Origin: Petrimonas sp. IBARAKI
GTDB taxonomy: Bacteria > Bacteroidota > Bacteroidia > Bacteroidales > Dysgonomonadaceae
Direction of reading: 5' to 3'
Assembly: GCA_002356435.2 (NCBI GenBank)
Contig: AP018040.2
Location: 2,542,001 to 2,606,000 of the forward strand
DNA length: 64,000 bases
Both the position numbers and the translations under genes were made by a program. Below the pieces are notes generated by a model, which saw only the letters and a program-made list of their open reading frames with translations, searched no databases and was not told the DNA's origin. Positions 1-8,290 of the stretch are shown here, one piece after another; position 1 is the first letter of the stretch; each line of letters starts with the position of its first letter.

Positions 1-600
1 GTTTTTGGGTAAATAGGCAAATCGTGTACCTAGAATACCGCAAAAAACCGAAAGGTTTCCGCCAAATAACCTTCCGGAGGCTTTGCCTTTCCGGTTGAGG
101 TAAGCATACTTTGCGACGGGAATATCGTAGAAAACGGGTTCTCCGGCAAGTATGGTTTTGGTGAAACGAACAGAAATGTCACCCGGGCCTTCCTCGGCAA
201 AATGCTTGGCCATAGGCCCGTGGACAGACATAATCCCATGTTGCTGCAACGTTGCATGCAAAACGGTAATATCGCTATAACCGACAACCCATTTCGGGTA
301 CTGTCTTATACCTGTAAAGTCGAGTTTATCCAACAGATGTACAGTTCCGTATCCTCCGCGCGAACAGAAAATCAACTTCACCTCAGGGTCGTCCATGGCT
401 CGCTGCAGGTCTGCTAGCCGTTGCTCCACGAAGCCGCTGAAACGTCCGGTCCTGCACAATGCATTTTCGGAAATCTCCACCCCCAATCCCCAATCACAAA
501 GTAAGTCTGCTGCCTTTGCCACCAGCCCGGCATCTATCTTCCCGGCAGGTGAAAGGATAACTGCCTTATCACCGGTTTGTAATATTGGGGGTTGGAGCAT
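1..600 (-). CDS. LD-carboxypeptidase, peptidase family S66 (partial, C-terminus off the window)
   Basis: Reading the minus strand from an ATG at 600 gives 200 uninterrupted codons that run off the window edge, so the C-terminal part is missing. The product looks like a murein tetrapeptide LD-carboxypeptidase, which cuts the terminal D-Ala from the tetrapeptide stem during cytoplasmic peptidoglycan recycling. The early G-D-x-A-x-x-x-S-P-A-G motif, the F-C-S-R-G-G-Y-G-T segment and the G-Y-S-D-I-T motif (the family's nucleophile-serine elbow) are all visible. The Glu and His of the triad would lie in the missing part. No signal peptide is seen. The gene starts 12 bp after the gyrB stop on the same strand and is probably read from the gyrB promoter. 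Family assignment is firm; the exact substrate is not shown. Confidence 0.88.
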   Translation of the reverse strand, partial: MLQPPILQTGDKAVILSPAGKIDAGLVAKAADLLCDWGLGVEISENALCRTGRFSGFVEQRLADLQRAMDDPEVKLIFCSRGGYGTVHLLDKLDFTGIRQYPKWVVGYSDITVLHATLQQHGIMSVHGPMAKHFAEEGPGDISVRFTKTILAGEPVFYDIPVAKYAYLNRKGKASGRLFGGNLSVFCGILGTRFAYLPKN

Positions 601-612
601 ACAATCCCAGTT

Positions 613-2571
613 TTATGCGTCAATGTGCGCGTAAGTAGCATTCTCTTCGATAAACTCCCGGCGTGGAGCAACATCTTCACCCATCAGCATGGAGAAGATT
701 ATATCGGCATCCGCCGCATTTTCGATGGTTACCTGACGGAGCGTACGTTTTTCGGGATTCATTGTTGTTTCCCAAAGCTGCTCGGCATTCATCTCTCCCA
801 ACCCTTTGTATCGTTGAGAATGAACTGCGTTCTCATTTCCATCGGCATATTTATCGATAAATGCCTGGCGTTGACGGTCATCCCAGCAATACTCTTCGAT
901 TTTACCTTTCTTGCACAGGTAAAGTGGCGGAGTGGCAATATAGACGTAACCGTTCTCGATAAGCGGTTTCATATACCGGAAAAAGAAAGTCAGGATAAGT
1001 GTGGCAATGTGGCTTCCGTCCACGTCGGCATCGGTCATGATTACCACCTTATGGTACCGGAGTTTTTCGATATTCAACGCTTTGGAATCTTCTTCCGTTC
1101 CGATAGTTACCCCCAAGGCAGTATATATGTTCCGGATCTCTTCATTTTCGAAAACCCGGTGGGTCATCACCTTCTCCACGTTTAGGATTTTTCCACGTAA
1201 CGGAAGGATGGCCTGAAACATACGGTCTCGGCCCTGTTTAGCTGTTCCCCCTGCAGAATCTCCTTCGACGATAAAAATTTCGCATTTCTCAGCATCCTTG
1301 TCGGAACAGTCGGCCAGTTTTCCGGGAAGTCCTCCACCCGACAACGGTGATTTCCGCTGAATCAACTCGCGTGCCTTACGTGCAGCGTGGCGTGCCGTAG
1401 CAGCAAGAATAACCTTTTCCACAATAATTTTTGCTTCTTTTGGGTGCTCCTCCAGGTAATTGTTCAATGCTTCTCCAGTAGCCTGATCTACAGCACCGAT
1501 CACCTCACTATTTCCCAGTTTGGTTTTTGTTTGCCCCTCGAATTGTGGTTCGGCTACTTTTACCGACAACACGGCTGTAAGCCCTTCACGAAAGTCATCA
1601 CCGCTGATTTCCACCTTTACCTTTTCCAGCATCTTGGAATCCTCGGCATATTTCTTCAGTGTGCGCGAAAGTCCTCTTCTGAAGCCGGTAAGGTGTGTAC
1701 CTCCTTCGATGGTGTTGATGTTATTTACGTAAGAGAATATGTTTTCGTTGTACGTAGAATTGTACGTCATCGCTATTTCGATGGGAATGCCCTGTTTTTC
1801 GGTTACAATGTGAATGGGCTCCGAAATGAGCGGCTCCTTGGCCTTGTCGATATAACGAACAAACTCTTCCAACCCGTTTTCAGAATAGAAACGTTCTGTC
1901 TTGAAAGTACCGTCTTCGCGGGGCGTTCTCTTGTCGGTAAGGGTAAGCGTTACCCCGGCATTCAAAAAAGCCAGTTCACGAAGTCGTGTCGCCAGAATGT
2001 CATAGCGGTATTCTGAAACGATAAAGATAGTATCATCGGGTTTAAAGGTGATTATGGTCCCGGTTTTATCGGTCTGCCCGATCACTTGCACATCGGAATA
2101 AGGCTTTCCGCGCGAATATTCCTGCACATGAATTTTTCCGTCCCGATGAATTTCGGCTTTGAGATGCATCGAAAGGGCATTCACACACGATACGCCCACA
2201 CCGTGCAAGCCTCCAGAAACCTTGTACGTTCCCTTGTCAAACTTTCCCCCGGCGTGAAGCACGGTAAGCACTACCTCCAACGCCGATTTTTTTTCCTTTT
2301 CGTGGTAATCCACCGGAATTCCGCGTCCATTATCGGTAACGGTAATGGAGTTATCTTCGTTGATGGTCACGTTTATTTCATTACAATATCCGGCAAGTGC
2401 TTCGTCAATGGAATTATCAACCACCTCGTAAACCAGGTGATGAAATCCTTTTTCGCTTACGTCTCCGATATACATAGCCGGGCGTTTGCGAACCGCTTCC
2501 AACCCTTCAAGTACCTGAATGTTTTGCGCGGAATAATTTCCGCTTGCCGATTTTTTTTCTTCTTCTGTCAT
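613..2571 (-). CDS. gyrB: DNA gyrase subunit B
   Basis: This is the 652-residue ATPase subunit of DNA gyrase, which with GyrA introduces negative supercoils. The N-terminal GHKL ATPase shows E-G-L-E-A-V-R-K-R-P-x-M-Y-I-G near residue 23, V-D-N-S-I-D-E-A near 51, G-R-G-I-P near 83 and G-G-L-H-G-V-G near 118. The TOPRIM domain has E-G-D-S-A-G-G and the D-A-D-V-D-G-S-H-I metal-binding motif. The C-terminus has the Q-R-Y-K-G-L-G-E-M tail. Length is that of the short GyrB form without the enterobacterial insertion. The P-L-R-G-K-I-L-N-V-E-K stretch favours GyrB over ParE, although paralogue assignment from one sequence always leaves slight doubt. A strong promoter lies about 70 bp upstream. Confidence 0.96.
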   Translation of the reverse strand: MTEEEKKSASGNYSAQNIQVLEGLEAVRKRPAMYIGDVSEKGFHHLVYEVVDNSIDEALAGYCNEINVTINEDNSITVTDNGRGIPVDYHEKEKKSALEVVLTVLHAGGKFDKGTYKVSGGLHGVGVSCVNALSMHLKAEIHRDGKIHVQEYSRGKPYSDVQVIGQTDKTGTIITFKPDDTIFIVSEYRYDILATRLRELAFLNAGVTLTLTDKRTPREDGTFKTERFYSENGLEEFVRYIDKAKEPLISEPIHIVTEKQGIPIEIAMTYNSTYNENIFSYVNNINTIEGGTHLTGFRRGLSRTLKKYAEDSKMLEKVKVEISGDDFREGLTAVLSVKVAEPQFEGQTKTKLGNSEVIGAVDQATGEALNNYLEEHPKEAKIIVEKVILAATARHAARKARELIQRKSPLSGGGLPGKLADCSDKDAEKCEIFIVEGDSAGGTAKQGRDRMFQAILPLRGKILNVEKVMTHRVFENEEIRNIYTALGVTIGTEEDSKALNIEKLRYHKVVIMTDADVDGSHIATLILTFFFRYMKPLIENGYVYIATPPLYLCKKGKIEEYCWDDRQRQAFIDKYADGNENAVHSQRYKGLGEMNAEQLWETTMNPEKRTLRQVTIENAADADIIFSMLMGEDVAPRREFIEENATYAHIDA

Positions 2572-2641
2572 TTTTATCTTTTAAATATCTCTCTGAGAAT
2601 TCATAATTTATCCCTGTCCGTTTTTTGGTTAAAAAACCGAA

Positions 2642-2674
2642 CAAATATACGAAAAATTCGCCGTCTAGCCAACC
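2642..2674 (-). promoter_or_regulatory. Promoter of gyrB
   Basis: On the minus strand, a TTG at 2672-2670 is followed after 20 bp by TATATTTG (2649-2642). This matches the Bacteroidetes housekeeping sigma consensus TTTG-N19-21-TAnnTTTG. The predicted transcript has an untranslated leader of roughly 65 nt before the gyrB ATG. Confidence 0.7.
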
Positions 2675-2717
2675 GTTTTTCGTTTTTTTAGCAGAGGAAA
2701 AGCCATTGAAAATCCGT

Positions 2718-3023
2718 TTAAAATTCGCAATCGATAGCTGCACGGCCAATCCGCACCTTACCAATAAACGCCCCTACTTTCTGGTGTTCCGGATGCGAAA
2801 TATAGGTATGTAAATCATCCAGGTTCCTGAACTCGCTGTCGAGCATAATATCGTAGTTACCCGCAGGAGCATCGGCATGATTTATCGATACCTCCATTTT
2901 TAAAATTTCGGGAATTAAATCTTTCAGTGCCTCGAGGCGCTGCTTGATTATTACCGCATTTGCGGCTTTTGAGTTACCTTCGGCTTCTTCAGCCAACTTA
3001 AAGAGTACAATGTGCTTAATCAT
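2718..3023 (-). CDS. Dabb (stress-responsive alpha/beta barrel) domain protein
   Basis: This 101-residue cytoplasmic protein is a single ferredoxin-like Dabb domain. It starts M-I-K-H-I-V-L-F-K-L, has an internal N-Y-D-I-M-L-D-S-E-F strand, and contains the family's Y-I-S-H-P-E-H-Q-K motif near residue 80. Members form dimeric alpha/beta barrels; some plant members are stress-induced or cyclise polyketides, but most bacterial ones have no assigned function. The gene is on its own between gyrB and a small plus-strand gene. A TAATTTTG hexamer-like box on the minus strand at 3090-3083 may be its -7 element, but I find no good -33 partner. Confidence 0.85.
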   Translation of the reverse strand: MIKHIVLFKLAEEAEGNSKAANAVIIKQRLEALKDLIPEILKMEVSINHADAPAGNYDIMLDSEFRNLDDLHTYISHPEHQKVGAFIGKVRIGRAAIDCEF

Positions 3024-3173
3024 AAATTGGGTGCTTTAATTTATCCTGTCATCCTAGCAAAATCTGGAGCTTAGACAAAACTCAAAATTACTAAAAAAAT
3101 ATTGCCTGAGAAAATCGAAAAAGTTTCTCGTTTTTTCGTAACTTTGTTTCAATCACAAATCAATTAAACAGCT

Positions 3174-3287
3174 ATGAATATAGGAACAATTATCACCATC
3201 GTAGGCATCGCAGTGATCGCATTGGCGTTTTATCAATACTACAATGCCAGTAAGAAAAGAAGGCGAAAATACAAAGGCAGAAAGTAA
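3174..3287 (+). CDS. Small single-pass membrane peptide, function unknown
   Basis: An ATG at 3174 opens 37 codons ending in TAA. Residues 3-20 are almost wholly hydrophobic (I, V, A, G, L, T) and can form one membrane helix. The remaining tail is strongly basic, with K-K-R-R-R-K-Y-K-G-R-K at the end, so an N-out/C-in orientation is likely. A TAACTTTG box at 3139-3146 matches the -7 element of Bacteroidetes promoters about 28 bp upstream of the start. I do not recognise the family. The hydrophobic-then-basic composition and the promoter box argue for a real gene; its shortness argues for caution. Confidence 0.55.
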   Translation: MNIGTIITIVGIAVIALAFYQYYNASKKRRRKYKGRK

Positions 3288-3325
3288 ACGTAATGAAAAG
3301 CAACTGCCATTATCAGGTATAGGCT

Positions 3326-3354
3326 AAAAAAAAACCGGACACACTTGTGACCGG
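3326..3354 (-). terminator. Rho-independent terminator of rpsT
   Basis: On the minus strand, a CCGG-T-CAC / GTG-T-CCGG stem with a 4-nt loop (3354-3335) is followed directly by nine T residues (3334-3326). It lies about 30 bp beyond the rpsT stop. Confidence 0.75.
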
Positions 3355-3382
3355 CTCCGTTTATTCTTAACAGATAAAAAAA

Positions 3383-3637
3383 TCAGTTCAACTTGCTGAT
3401 GTGAGCAGCTAATTTAGCCTTTAAATTATTGGCTTTGTTTTGATGAATAACTTTCTTTTTTGCCAGTTTATCCAACATTGAGCAAACCCCCGGATACATG
3501 GCTGCAGCCTCTTCCTTTGAGGTCAAAGCGCGCAACGCGCGTACCGAATTTCTGGTTGTGCGTGAAACGTAACGATTTGATAAACGACGAACTTTTGTTT
3601 GTCTGATCCTTTTTTCTGCTGATTTGTGATTTGCCAT
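3383..3637 (-). CDS. rpsT: 30S ribosomal protein S20
   Basis: The 84-residue product is S20, a primary 16S rRNA-binding protein of the small subunit. It begins [13 protein letters not shown], the hallmark S20 N-terminus, and is Lys/Arg-rich with the conserved H[11 protein letters not shown] near the C-terminus. Length is normal. It sits about 30 bp downstream of tRNA-Glu on the same strand and is probably co-transcribed with it from the promoter near 3794-3824. A terminator follows at 3354-3326. Confidence 0.97.
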   Translation of the reverse strand: MANHKSAEKRIRQTKVRRLSNRYVSRTTRNSVRALRALTSKEEAAAMYPGVCSMLDKLAKKKVIHQNKANNLKAKLAAHISKLN

Positions 3638-3669
3638 TATTGTTTGACTTGTTTAAATCTTTTTTATTG

Positions 3670-3741
3670 TAGCCCATAGGGGAATCGAACCCCTCTTTCA
3701 AGAATGAAAATCTTGCGTCCTAACCGATAGACGAATGGGCC
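3670..3741 (-). tRNA. trnE: tRNA-Glu (anticodon UUC)
   Basis: The minus strand folds as a 72-nt cloverleaf. The 7-bp acceptor stem GGCCCAT/ATGGGCT has a terminal G-U pair, the anticodon stem is CAAGA/TCTTG around a TTTTCAT loop (anticodon TTC), and the T-arm is GAGGGGTTCGATTCCCCT. The discriminator base is A at 3670. The CCA end is not encoded. Confidence 0.95.
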
Positions 3742-3793
3742 ATTTGAGTTGCGAACCCGAAAGAAAAATTAACCTTTCCTCAAATTGCGAGTG

Positions 3794-3824
3794 CAAAGAT
3801 AGAACCTTTTTTGAGACCGACAAA
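3794..3824 (-). promoter_or_regulatory. Promoter of tRNA-Glu / rpsT
   Basis: On the minus strand, TTTG (3824-3821), a 19-bp gap and TATCTTTG (3801-3794) form a near-perfect Bacteroidetes promoter about 50 bp before the tRNA. It is divergent from the rpmH promoter at 3914-3944. The 242-bp stretch 3742-3983 is thus a divergent promoter region without a gene. Confidence 0.75.
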
Positions 3825-3913
3825 ATTTTGCCCGATTTTTTTCTCAAAAAAGCAACAAATTTATACCTTGATTATAAAAAAACAAAGCTATACAGAATTT
3901 TAAGTCCAATAAA

Positions 3914-3944
3914 TTGGATATTTGAAAAATAATTTCTAATTTTG
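3914..3944 (+). promoter_or_regulatory. Promoter of rpmH
   Basis: TTG at 3914-3916 is followed after about 20 bp by TAATTTTG at 3937-3944, matching the Bacteroidetes -33/-7 pattern 40 bp before the rpmH ATG. Confidence 0.65.
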
Positions 3945-3983
3945 CACCCCAATATTTAAGCAACAAATAAAACATCAGATAAA

Positions 3984-4124
3984 ATGAAAAGAACATTTCA
4001 ACCCTCAAACAGAAAGAGAAGAAACAAACACGGGTTCCTTTCGAGAATGGCGACCAAGAACGGAAGAAAAGTATTGGCCTCTCGCCGTGCTAAAGGAAGA
4101 GTAAGATTGACCGTATCCGATTAA
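3984..4124 (+). CDS. rpmH: 50S ribosomal protein L34
   Basis: An ATG at 3984 opens 46 codons encoding the small, very basic large-subunit protein L34. The sequence begins [12 protein letters not shown] and contains the H-G-F-L-S-R-M-A-T[15 protein letters not shown] core typical of L34. It has its own promoter upstream and a strong terminator directly downstream, so it is probably a single-gene unit. Confidence 0.97.
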   Translation: MKRTFQPSNRKRRNKHGFLSRMATKNGRKVLASRRAKGRVRLTVSD

Positions 4125-4147
4125 TCCGAAAAAGGCCTTTTATGGGA

Positions 4148-4182
4148 AGCAGGAATATGTGATGCATATTCCTGCTTTTTTT
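4148..4182 (+). terminator. Rho-independent terminator of rpmH
   Basis: GCAGGAATATG (4149-4159) pairs perfectly with CATATTCCTGC (4165-4175) around a 5-nt loop and is followed by seven T residues, 24 bp after the rpmH stop. Confidence 0.9.
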
Positions 4183-4245
4183 GTTGTGTTCCGCATATAC
4201 TTCAAACTCTTTGTCCGGAAAAGACAAAGGCAACCATTTTTTTTG

Positions 4246-4253
4246 TACTTTTG
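4246..4253 (+). promoter_or_regulatory. Probable -7 promoter element before the PASTA gene
   Basis: TACTTTTG matches TAnnTTTG and lies 30 bp before the ATG at 4284. No clear TTTG partner at the expected distance is seen, so the call rests on the -7 box and position. Confidence 0.45.
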
Positions 4254-4283
4254 CAATGAAATTTCAACATCATATTCAACTAT

Positions 4284-4958
4284 ATGAGCACAAAACCAAC
4301 TAGTAAAAAATTTCCGGGCAACAACATTCTCCTCAACGTAGTAGCCATTGGCGTTGTAGCTATTTTGTTGTTCGTCCTCACCCTACTTTTTCTGAATGTA
4401 TACACCCGTCACGGACAAAACGTGGTGGTTCCTCAGCTACAGGGATTTCAGGAAGAGGAAGCCGAAGCTATTTTGAAATCCAAAGGGTTGGACATTCAGG
4501 TCGTTGACTCGATTTACAAAAAGGACGCTGTTCCCGGTTCGATTATTGATCAAACACCCAAGCCGAACAACAAAGTAAAGGAAGGCCGGGATATATATGT
4601 CACCATTTACGCCCGCAACCCGCAACAGGTTTCCGTTCCGGGGCTGGTTGATTTTTCCGCCCGACAGGCTATTGCACTGCTCAACTCCATCGGATTCACG
4701 CAAATTGCTATAGAAGAAATCCCCGCCCAGTATAGCGGATTGGTTATTTCGGTTGAATATCGGGGAAAAAAACTGATACCCGACGAGCAAATTCCTGCCG
4801 GATCACCTTTGAAATTGGTCGTAGGAAGCGGGATGTCAGAAGATTCGCTAAGCATAAACAGGGAAATTGTGGTTTCTCCCGGAGTTACCGGAACAATTCC
4901 CGATTCTTCACGAAATGTACCCGTAAAACCGTCCAACATGGATGAATCGTTCTTTTAA
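4284..4958 (+). CDS. PASTA-domain single-pass membrane protein
   Basis: The 224-residue protein has a short cytoplasmic N-terminus, one membrane helix at about residues 18-40, then at least two PASTA repeats. The first (about 50-115) is V-V-V-P-Q-L-x-G-F with E-A-E-A-I-L-K-S-K-G-L; the second (about 118-185) is V-S-V-P-G-L-V-D with A-I-A-L-L-N-S-I-G-F. PASTA domains bind peptidoglycan stem peptides or beta-lactam-like ligands in other proteins. No kinase or penicillin-binding domain is attached, so this is a stand-alone envelope protein of unproven role. Its last 17 bp overlap the pseudouridine synthase gene and the run continues to ddl, so translational coupling is likely. Confidence 0.85.
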   Translation: MSTKPTSKKFPGNNILLNVVAIGVVAILLFVLTLLFLNVYTRHGQNVVVPQLQGFQEEEAEAILKSKGLDIQVVDSIYKKDAVPGSIIDQTPKPNNKVKEGRDIYVTIYARNPQQVSVPGLVDFSARQAIALLNSIGFTQIAIEEIPAQYSGLVISVEYRGKKLIPDEQIPAGSPLKLVVGSGMSEDSLSINREIVVSPGVTGTIPDSSRNVPVKPSNMDESFF

Positions 4959-6090
4959 AAGAGGCGCGACAAGTTGCGAAGAGCTAAAACATGTACACGT
5001 GAAAGAAGAGGACCCATACGATATTCAGGATTTTCCGGAAGATGAAGATGAGCTGACCGGCATTTCCGCGCAGGAAGAAAAGTTTGAACATTTTCGATTT
5101 TTAGCCGATAAAGGACAAAGTTTACTGCGGATCGACAAATTTTTATCGGACCGTATCGAAGGAATTTCACGAAACCGGATTCAGCAGGCTGCCGATGCTC
5201 TATGTATTTTGGTGAATGGGATTACCGTAAAATCAAGCTACAGGGTTAAACCGCTGGATGTAGTCACGGTTGTTATGGATCGCCCGCGAAGGGAGCTGGA
5301 AATACTTCCGGAAGATATTCCGCTCAACATCGTTTACGAAGATAACGACCTTATGGTTATAAACAAACCTCCCGGTATGGTAGTACACCCTGGGCACGGT
5401 AACTATACAGGTACATTGGTTAACGCGATAGCGTTTCATTTGAAATACGAACACGGCATGGATATGACCGACCCGCGCCTGGGACTGGTACACCGCATCG
5501 ACAAGGATACATCGGGCTTGTTACTTATTGCTAAAACACCCGATGCCAAAACATACCTTTCCGCACAATTTTTCAACAAAACCACTAAAAGGAGATATAC
5601 GGCACTGGTGTGGGGAAACGTTACCAGCGATGAAGGCACCATTACCGGGAATATCGGTCGTGACCCAAAAGACCGGATGCAGATGCGCGTTTTCACCGAT
5701 GGCGAACAAGGAAAGCCTGCGGTTACTCACTACAAGGTACTGGAAAGATTTGGTTACGTAACGCTTGTTCAGTGCGAGCTGGAAACAGGCCGCACACATC
5801 AGATACGTGTGCACATGAAACACATCGGACACACGCTGTTCAACGACGAACGTTACGGGGGAAACGAAGTACTGCGCGGAACACATTTTGCAAAATACAA
5901 ACAGTTCGTGTACAACTGTTTCACCGTTTGTCCGCGACAATGCCTGCACGCACAAACGCTCGGATTCATACATCCTCGTACAAGAAAGGAGATGTTTTTT
6001 GAGAGCGAACTGCCGCAGGATATGCAGGAGGTTATTGGTCGTTGGCGCACATATACGGCTGCAAGGGAAACGGGAGAACACCAGATATAA
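4942..6090 (+). CDS. rluD: RluD/RluA-family 23S rRNA pseudouridine synthase
   Basis: This 382-residue enzyme converts specific uridines in 23S rRNA to pseudouridine. An acidic N-terminal extension of about 55 residues precedes an S4 RNA-binding domain (about 60-110, L-R-I-D-K-F-L-S-D...I-L-V-N-G). The catalytic domain follows, with I-N-K-P-P-G-M-V-V-H-P and the catalytic-Asp motif H-R-I-D-K-D-T-S-G-L-L-L-I-A-K. The E-T-G-R-T-H-Q-I-R-V-H motif is also present. Domain order fits RluD better than RluA, which lacks S4, but the exact target uridines cannot be read. The ATG at 4942 overlaps the upstream gene; no later Met precedes the S4 domain at a better place. Confidence 0.9.
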   Translation: MNRSFKRGATSCEELKHVHVKEEDPYDIQDFPEDEDELTGISAQEEKFEHFRFLADKGQSLLRIDKFLSDRIEGISRNRIQQAADALCILVNGITVKSSYRVKPLDVVTVVMDRPRRELEILPEDIPLNIVYEDNDLMVINKPPGMVVHPGHGNYTGTLVNAIAFHLKYEHGMDMTDPRLGLVHRIDKDTSGLLLIAKTPDAKTYLSAQFFNKTTKRRYTALVWGNVTSDEGTITGNIGRDPKDRMQMRVFTDGEQGKPAVTHYKVLERFGYVTLVQCELETGRTHQIRVHMKHIGHTLFNDERYGGNEVLRGTHFAKYKQFVYNCFTVCPRQCLHAQTLGFIHPRTRKEMFFESELPQDMQEVIGRWRTYTAARETGEHQI

Positions 6091-6129
6091 ATGCATAATA
6101 ACTCACACCTCAAACCACAACAAAAAAAT

Positions 6130-7113
6130 ATGAAAAAGAACATTGCCATCATTTGGGGAGGCTATTCGTCTGAAAAGGAAGTTTCAGAGAGAAGCGCCCG
6201 GGGCATTTACTCTTTTATTGATAAAAGCAGGTATAACCTTTATAAGGTAAAAATTGATAAAGAAGTCTGGGAAGCGGAATACGGAAACGAAACTTTTCCC
6301 ATCGACAAGAACGATTTCAGCTTCGCGGCGAATGGAACAAGAACAGCGTTTGATTTTGCCTACATCACCATTCACGGCACCCCGGGGGAAGATGGTGTTT
6401 TACAGGGCTATCTCGATATGCTCAACATTCCCTACTCCAATTGTGGAGTGCTAGCATCTGCATTGACTTTCAGTAAATTCACATGCAACCACTTCCTGAA
6501 GAGCTTCGGGTTCAACGTGGCCGAATCGGTGATACTTCGTTCCAGGGAATCGTACGATACCGGATCGATCGTTCATCAATTAGGCCTCCCTCTATTTGTA
6601 AAGCCCAATATCGGCGGATCCAGCTTTGCTACGACCAAGGTAAAAGAGCTATCGCTCCTGCAAAAAGCTATAGAAGAGGCATTTAATGAAGCTTCCGAAG
6701 TGATGGTCGAAAGTTTTATTGCAGGGACAGAGGTGACTTGCGGATGCTATCGGGCAGGAAAGGGATTTCAGCATCTGCCGCTTACTGAAGTGGTTACCCA
6801 GAATGAGTTTTTCGATTATAACGCCAAATATAAAGGGGAAGTTGAAGAAATTACTCCGGCGCGGATTCCGGACGACATGGCAGCACAAGTTCAGGAACAG
6901 ACCGAACGGATCTATCGACTTATCGGTGCAAAAGGTATCATCAGGGCAGATTACATCATTTCCGGCGGTATTCCCGTTCTACTCGAAGTAAATACTACAC
7001 CCGGAATGACCGAGACCAGTTTTATACCTCAACAGGTACGCGCCGCCGGGCTCAACATTTCTGACGTGATGACCGATATTATTGAATACGAATATAACCG
7101 GTTAAAAAAATAA
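6130..7113 (+). CDS. ddl: D-alanine--D-alanine ligase
   Basis: This ATP-grasp enzyme joins two D-Ala molecules for peptidoglycan precursors in the cytoplasm. I take the ATG at 6130 (327 residues), because the first in-frame ATG at 6091 adds 13 residues without family character, while 6130 begins directly with M-K-K-N-I-A-I-I-W-G-G-Y-S-S-E-K-E. The H-G-x-x-G-E-D-G motif (near residue 80), the P-L-F-V-K-P-N-I-G-G-S-S ATP-grasp loop and the L-E-V-N-T-T-P-G-M-T-E-T-S metal/ATP end motif are all visible. It follows the pseudouridine synthase by 39 bp and precedes the acyltransferase by 3 bp. Confidence 0.95.
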   Translation: MKKNIAIIWGGYSSEKEVSERSARGIYSFIDKSRYNLYKVKIDKEVWEAEYGNETFPIDKNDFSFAANGTRTAFDFAYITIHGTPGEDGVLQGYLDMLNIPYSNCGVLASALTFSKFTCNHFLKSFGFNVAESVILRSRESYDTGSIVHQLGLPLFVKPNIGGSSFATTKVKELSLLQKAIEEAFNEASEVMVESFIAGTEVTCGCYRAGKGFQHLPLTEVVTQNEFFDYNAKYKGEVEEITPARIPDDMAAQVQEQTERIYRLIGAKGIIRADYIISGGIPVLLEVNTTPGMTETSFIPQQVRAAGLNISDVMTDIIEYEYNRLKK

Positions 7114-7116
7114 ACT

Positions 7117-8262
7117 ATGCAAAATTTCGATGATATCCGCCCTTTGTACGACGGCGAGGTCCCTTCAGTTATTCGGTCCCTTATCAACGATCCCTACTTT
7201 CGCAGAGCGGCCGAACCCCTGATTAAGCCAATAACGTGGGAAATATTTAGTGGTGCCATGCTCGCTTGCAAATCGATTAACGATTTTCAACGAACCATCA
7301 TTTATCCTTTTATGAAACAGCTTATTGCCAAAACTACATCAGAACTTACCGGTATAGGATTTGAAGAATTCAAAGACGGCTCAAGCCACATTTACATTTC
7401 CAACCACCGCGATATTGTACTGGATGCAGCTTTCCTCAATATTCTCTTTTTCGATAAAGGAATAGATACGTCGGAAATTGCCATCGGAGATAATTTACTG
7501 ATATATAACTGGATTACTGATTTGGTAAGGCTTAACAAAAGTTTTATCGTGAAACGCCGCGTTTCAGTCCGTGAGATGCTGGACACCTCCAGACACCTGT
7601 CGGAGTATATTTTCGACACCATCACCCGTCGCCGTCAATCTGCTTGGATTGCCCAACGCGAAGGCCGCGCAAAAGATTCAGACGATAAGACCCAGGCAAG
7701 CCTGCTGAAGATGCTGACACTGTACAACAGCTCAAAGCCGGCTGAGGCACTCAGGTCGCTTGACATAATACCTCTTTCCATCACCTACGAATTTGATCCG
7801 TGCGATTACCTCAAAGCCAAAGAATACCAGCTTAAAAGAGACAACCCCGGATATAAAAAAAGTCAAGCCGACGATATCGAAAATATGCGAACGGGCATTT
7901 TGGGTTATAAAGGGAAAGTTTTTTTCAAGTTCGGAAACCGGATCAACGACACATTATCACGTATCGATGAAAAGACCAGCCGGGCACAGGTACTGGAAAC
8001 TGTAACCCAGGCCATCGACAGGGAGATTTACAAAAACTACGTCTTTTTTCCGATGAACTACATTGCCTACGATCTGATGGAAAATAGCAACTTGTTTGCC
8101 GCCAGATATACCGATGAAGACAAGGCAGCTTTCGATAACTATATCGACGGGCAGATTGCAAAAATTGATATCCCCGGCAAAGACTACCGTTTTCTGCGTG
8201 AAAAGCTAATCGGGATGTATGGGAATACAGTGAAGAATTTTGTTTCGGCGGAAAAAATATAA
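7117..8262 (+). CDS. Glycerolipid-type acyltransferase (PlsC/PlsB superfamily)
   Basis: The 381-residue protein appears to be a membrane-associated acyltransferase of phospholipid or lipid synthesis. The acyltransferase motif I region is S-N-H-R-D-I-V-L-D (His97, Asp103). The motif with R-E-G-R-A-K-D-S, equivalent to the EGTRS substrate block, lies around residue 187. No convincing membrane helix or signal peptide is seen. The gap between His and the second Asp is five residues rather than the usual four, which marks a divergent branch common in Bacteroidetes. It starts 3 bp after ddl, so it is the last clear member of the PASTA-rluD-ddl operon. The acyl acceptor is not shown. Confidence 0.8.
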   Translation: MQNFDDIRPLYDGEVPSVIRSLINDPYFRRAAEPLIKPITWEIFSGAMLACKSINDFQRTIIYPFMKQLIAKTTSELTGIGFEEFKDGSSHIYISNHRDIVLDAAFLNILFFDKGIDTSEIAIGDNLLIYNWITDLVRLNKSFIVKRRVSVREMLDTSRHLSEYIFDTITRRRQSAWIAQREGRAKDSDDKTQASLLKMLTLYNSSKPAEALRSLDIIPLSITYEFDPCDYLKAKEYQLKRDNPGYKKSQADDIENMRTGILGYKGKVFFKFGNRINDTLSRIDEKTSRAQVLETVTQAIDREIYKNYVFFPMNYIAYDLMENSNLFAARYTDEDKAAFDNYIDGQIAKIDIPGKDYRFLREKLIGMYGNTVKNFVSAEKI

Positions 8263-8290
8263 GTAAAAATAATGGCAGTAAGCTAAAACA

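Noticed and set aside
592-1185. 197-codon plus-strand reading frame
   Set aside because: It lies wholly antisense to gyrB and encodes no recognisable protein; a shadow of a conserved gene.
2086-2691. 201-codon plus-strand reading frame
   Set aside because: Antisense to the gyrB N-terminus and its promoter; no family features.
3468-3701. 77-codon minus-strand frame overlapping rpsT and tRNA-Glu
   Set aside because: It is in another frame of rpsT and reads through the tRNA; S20 and the cloverleaf explain the region.
6091-6129. Longer start for D-Ala-D-Ala ligase
   Set aside because: The extra 13 residues carry no family character; the ATG at 6130 begins at the normal Ddl N-terminus.
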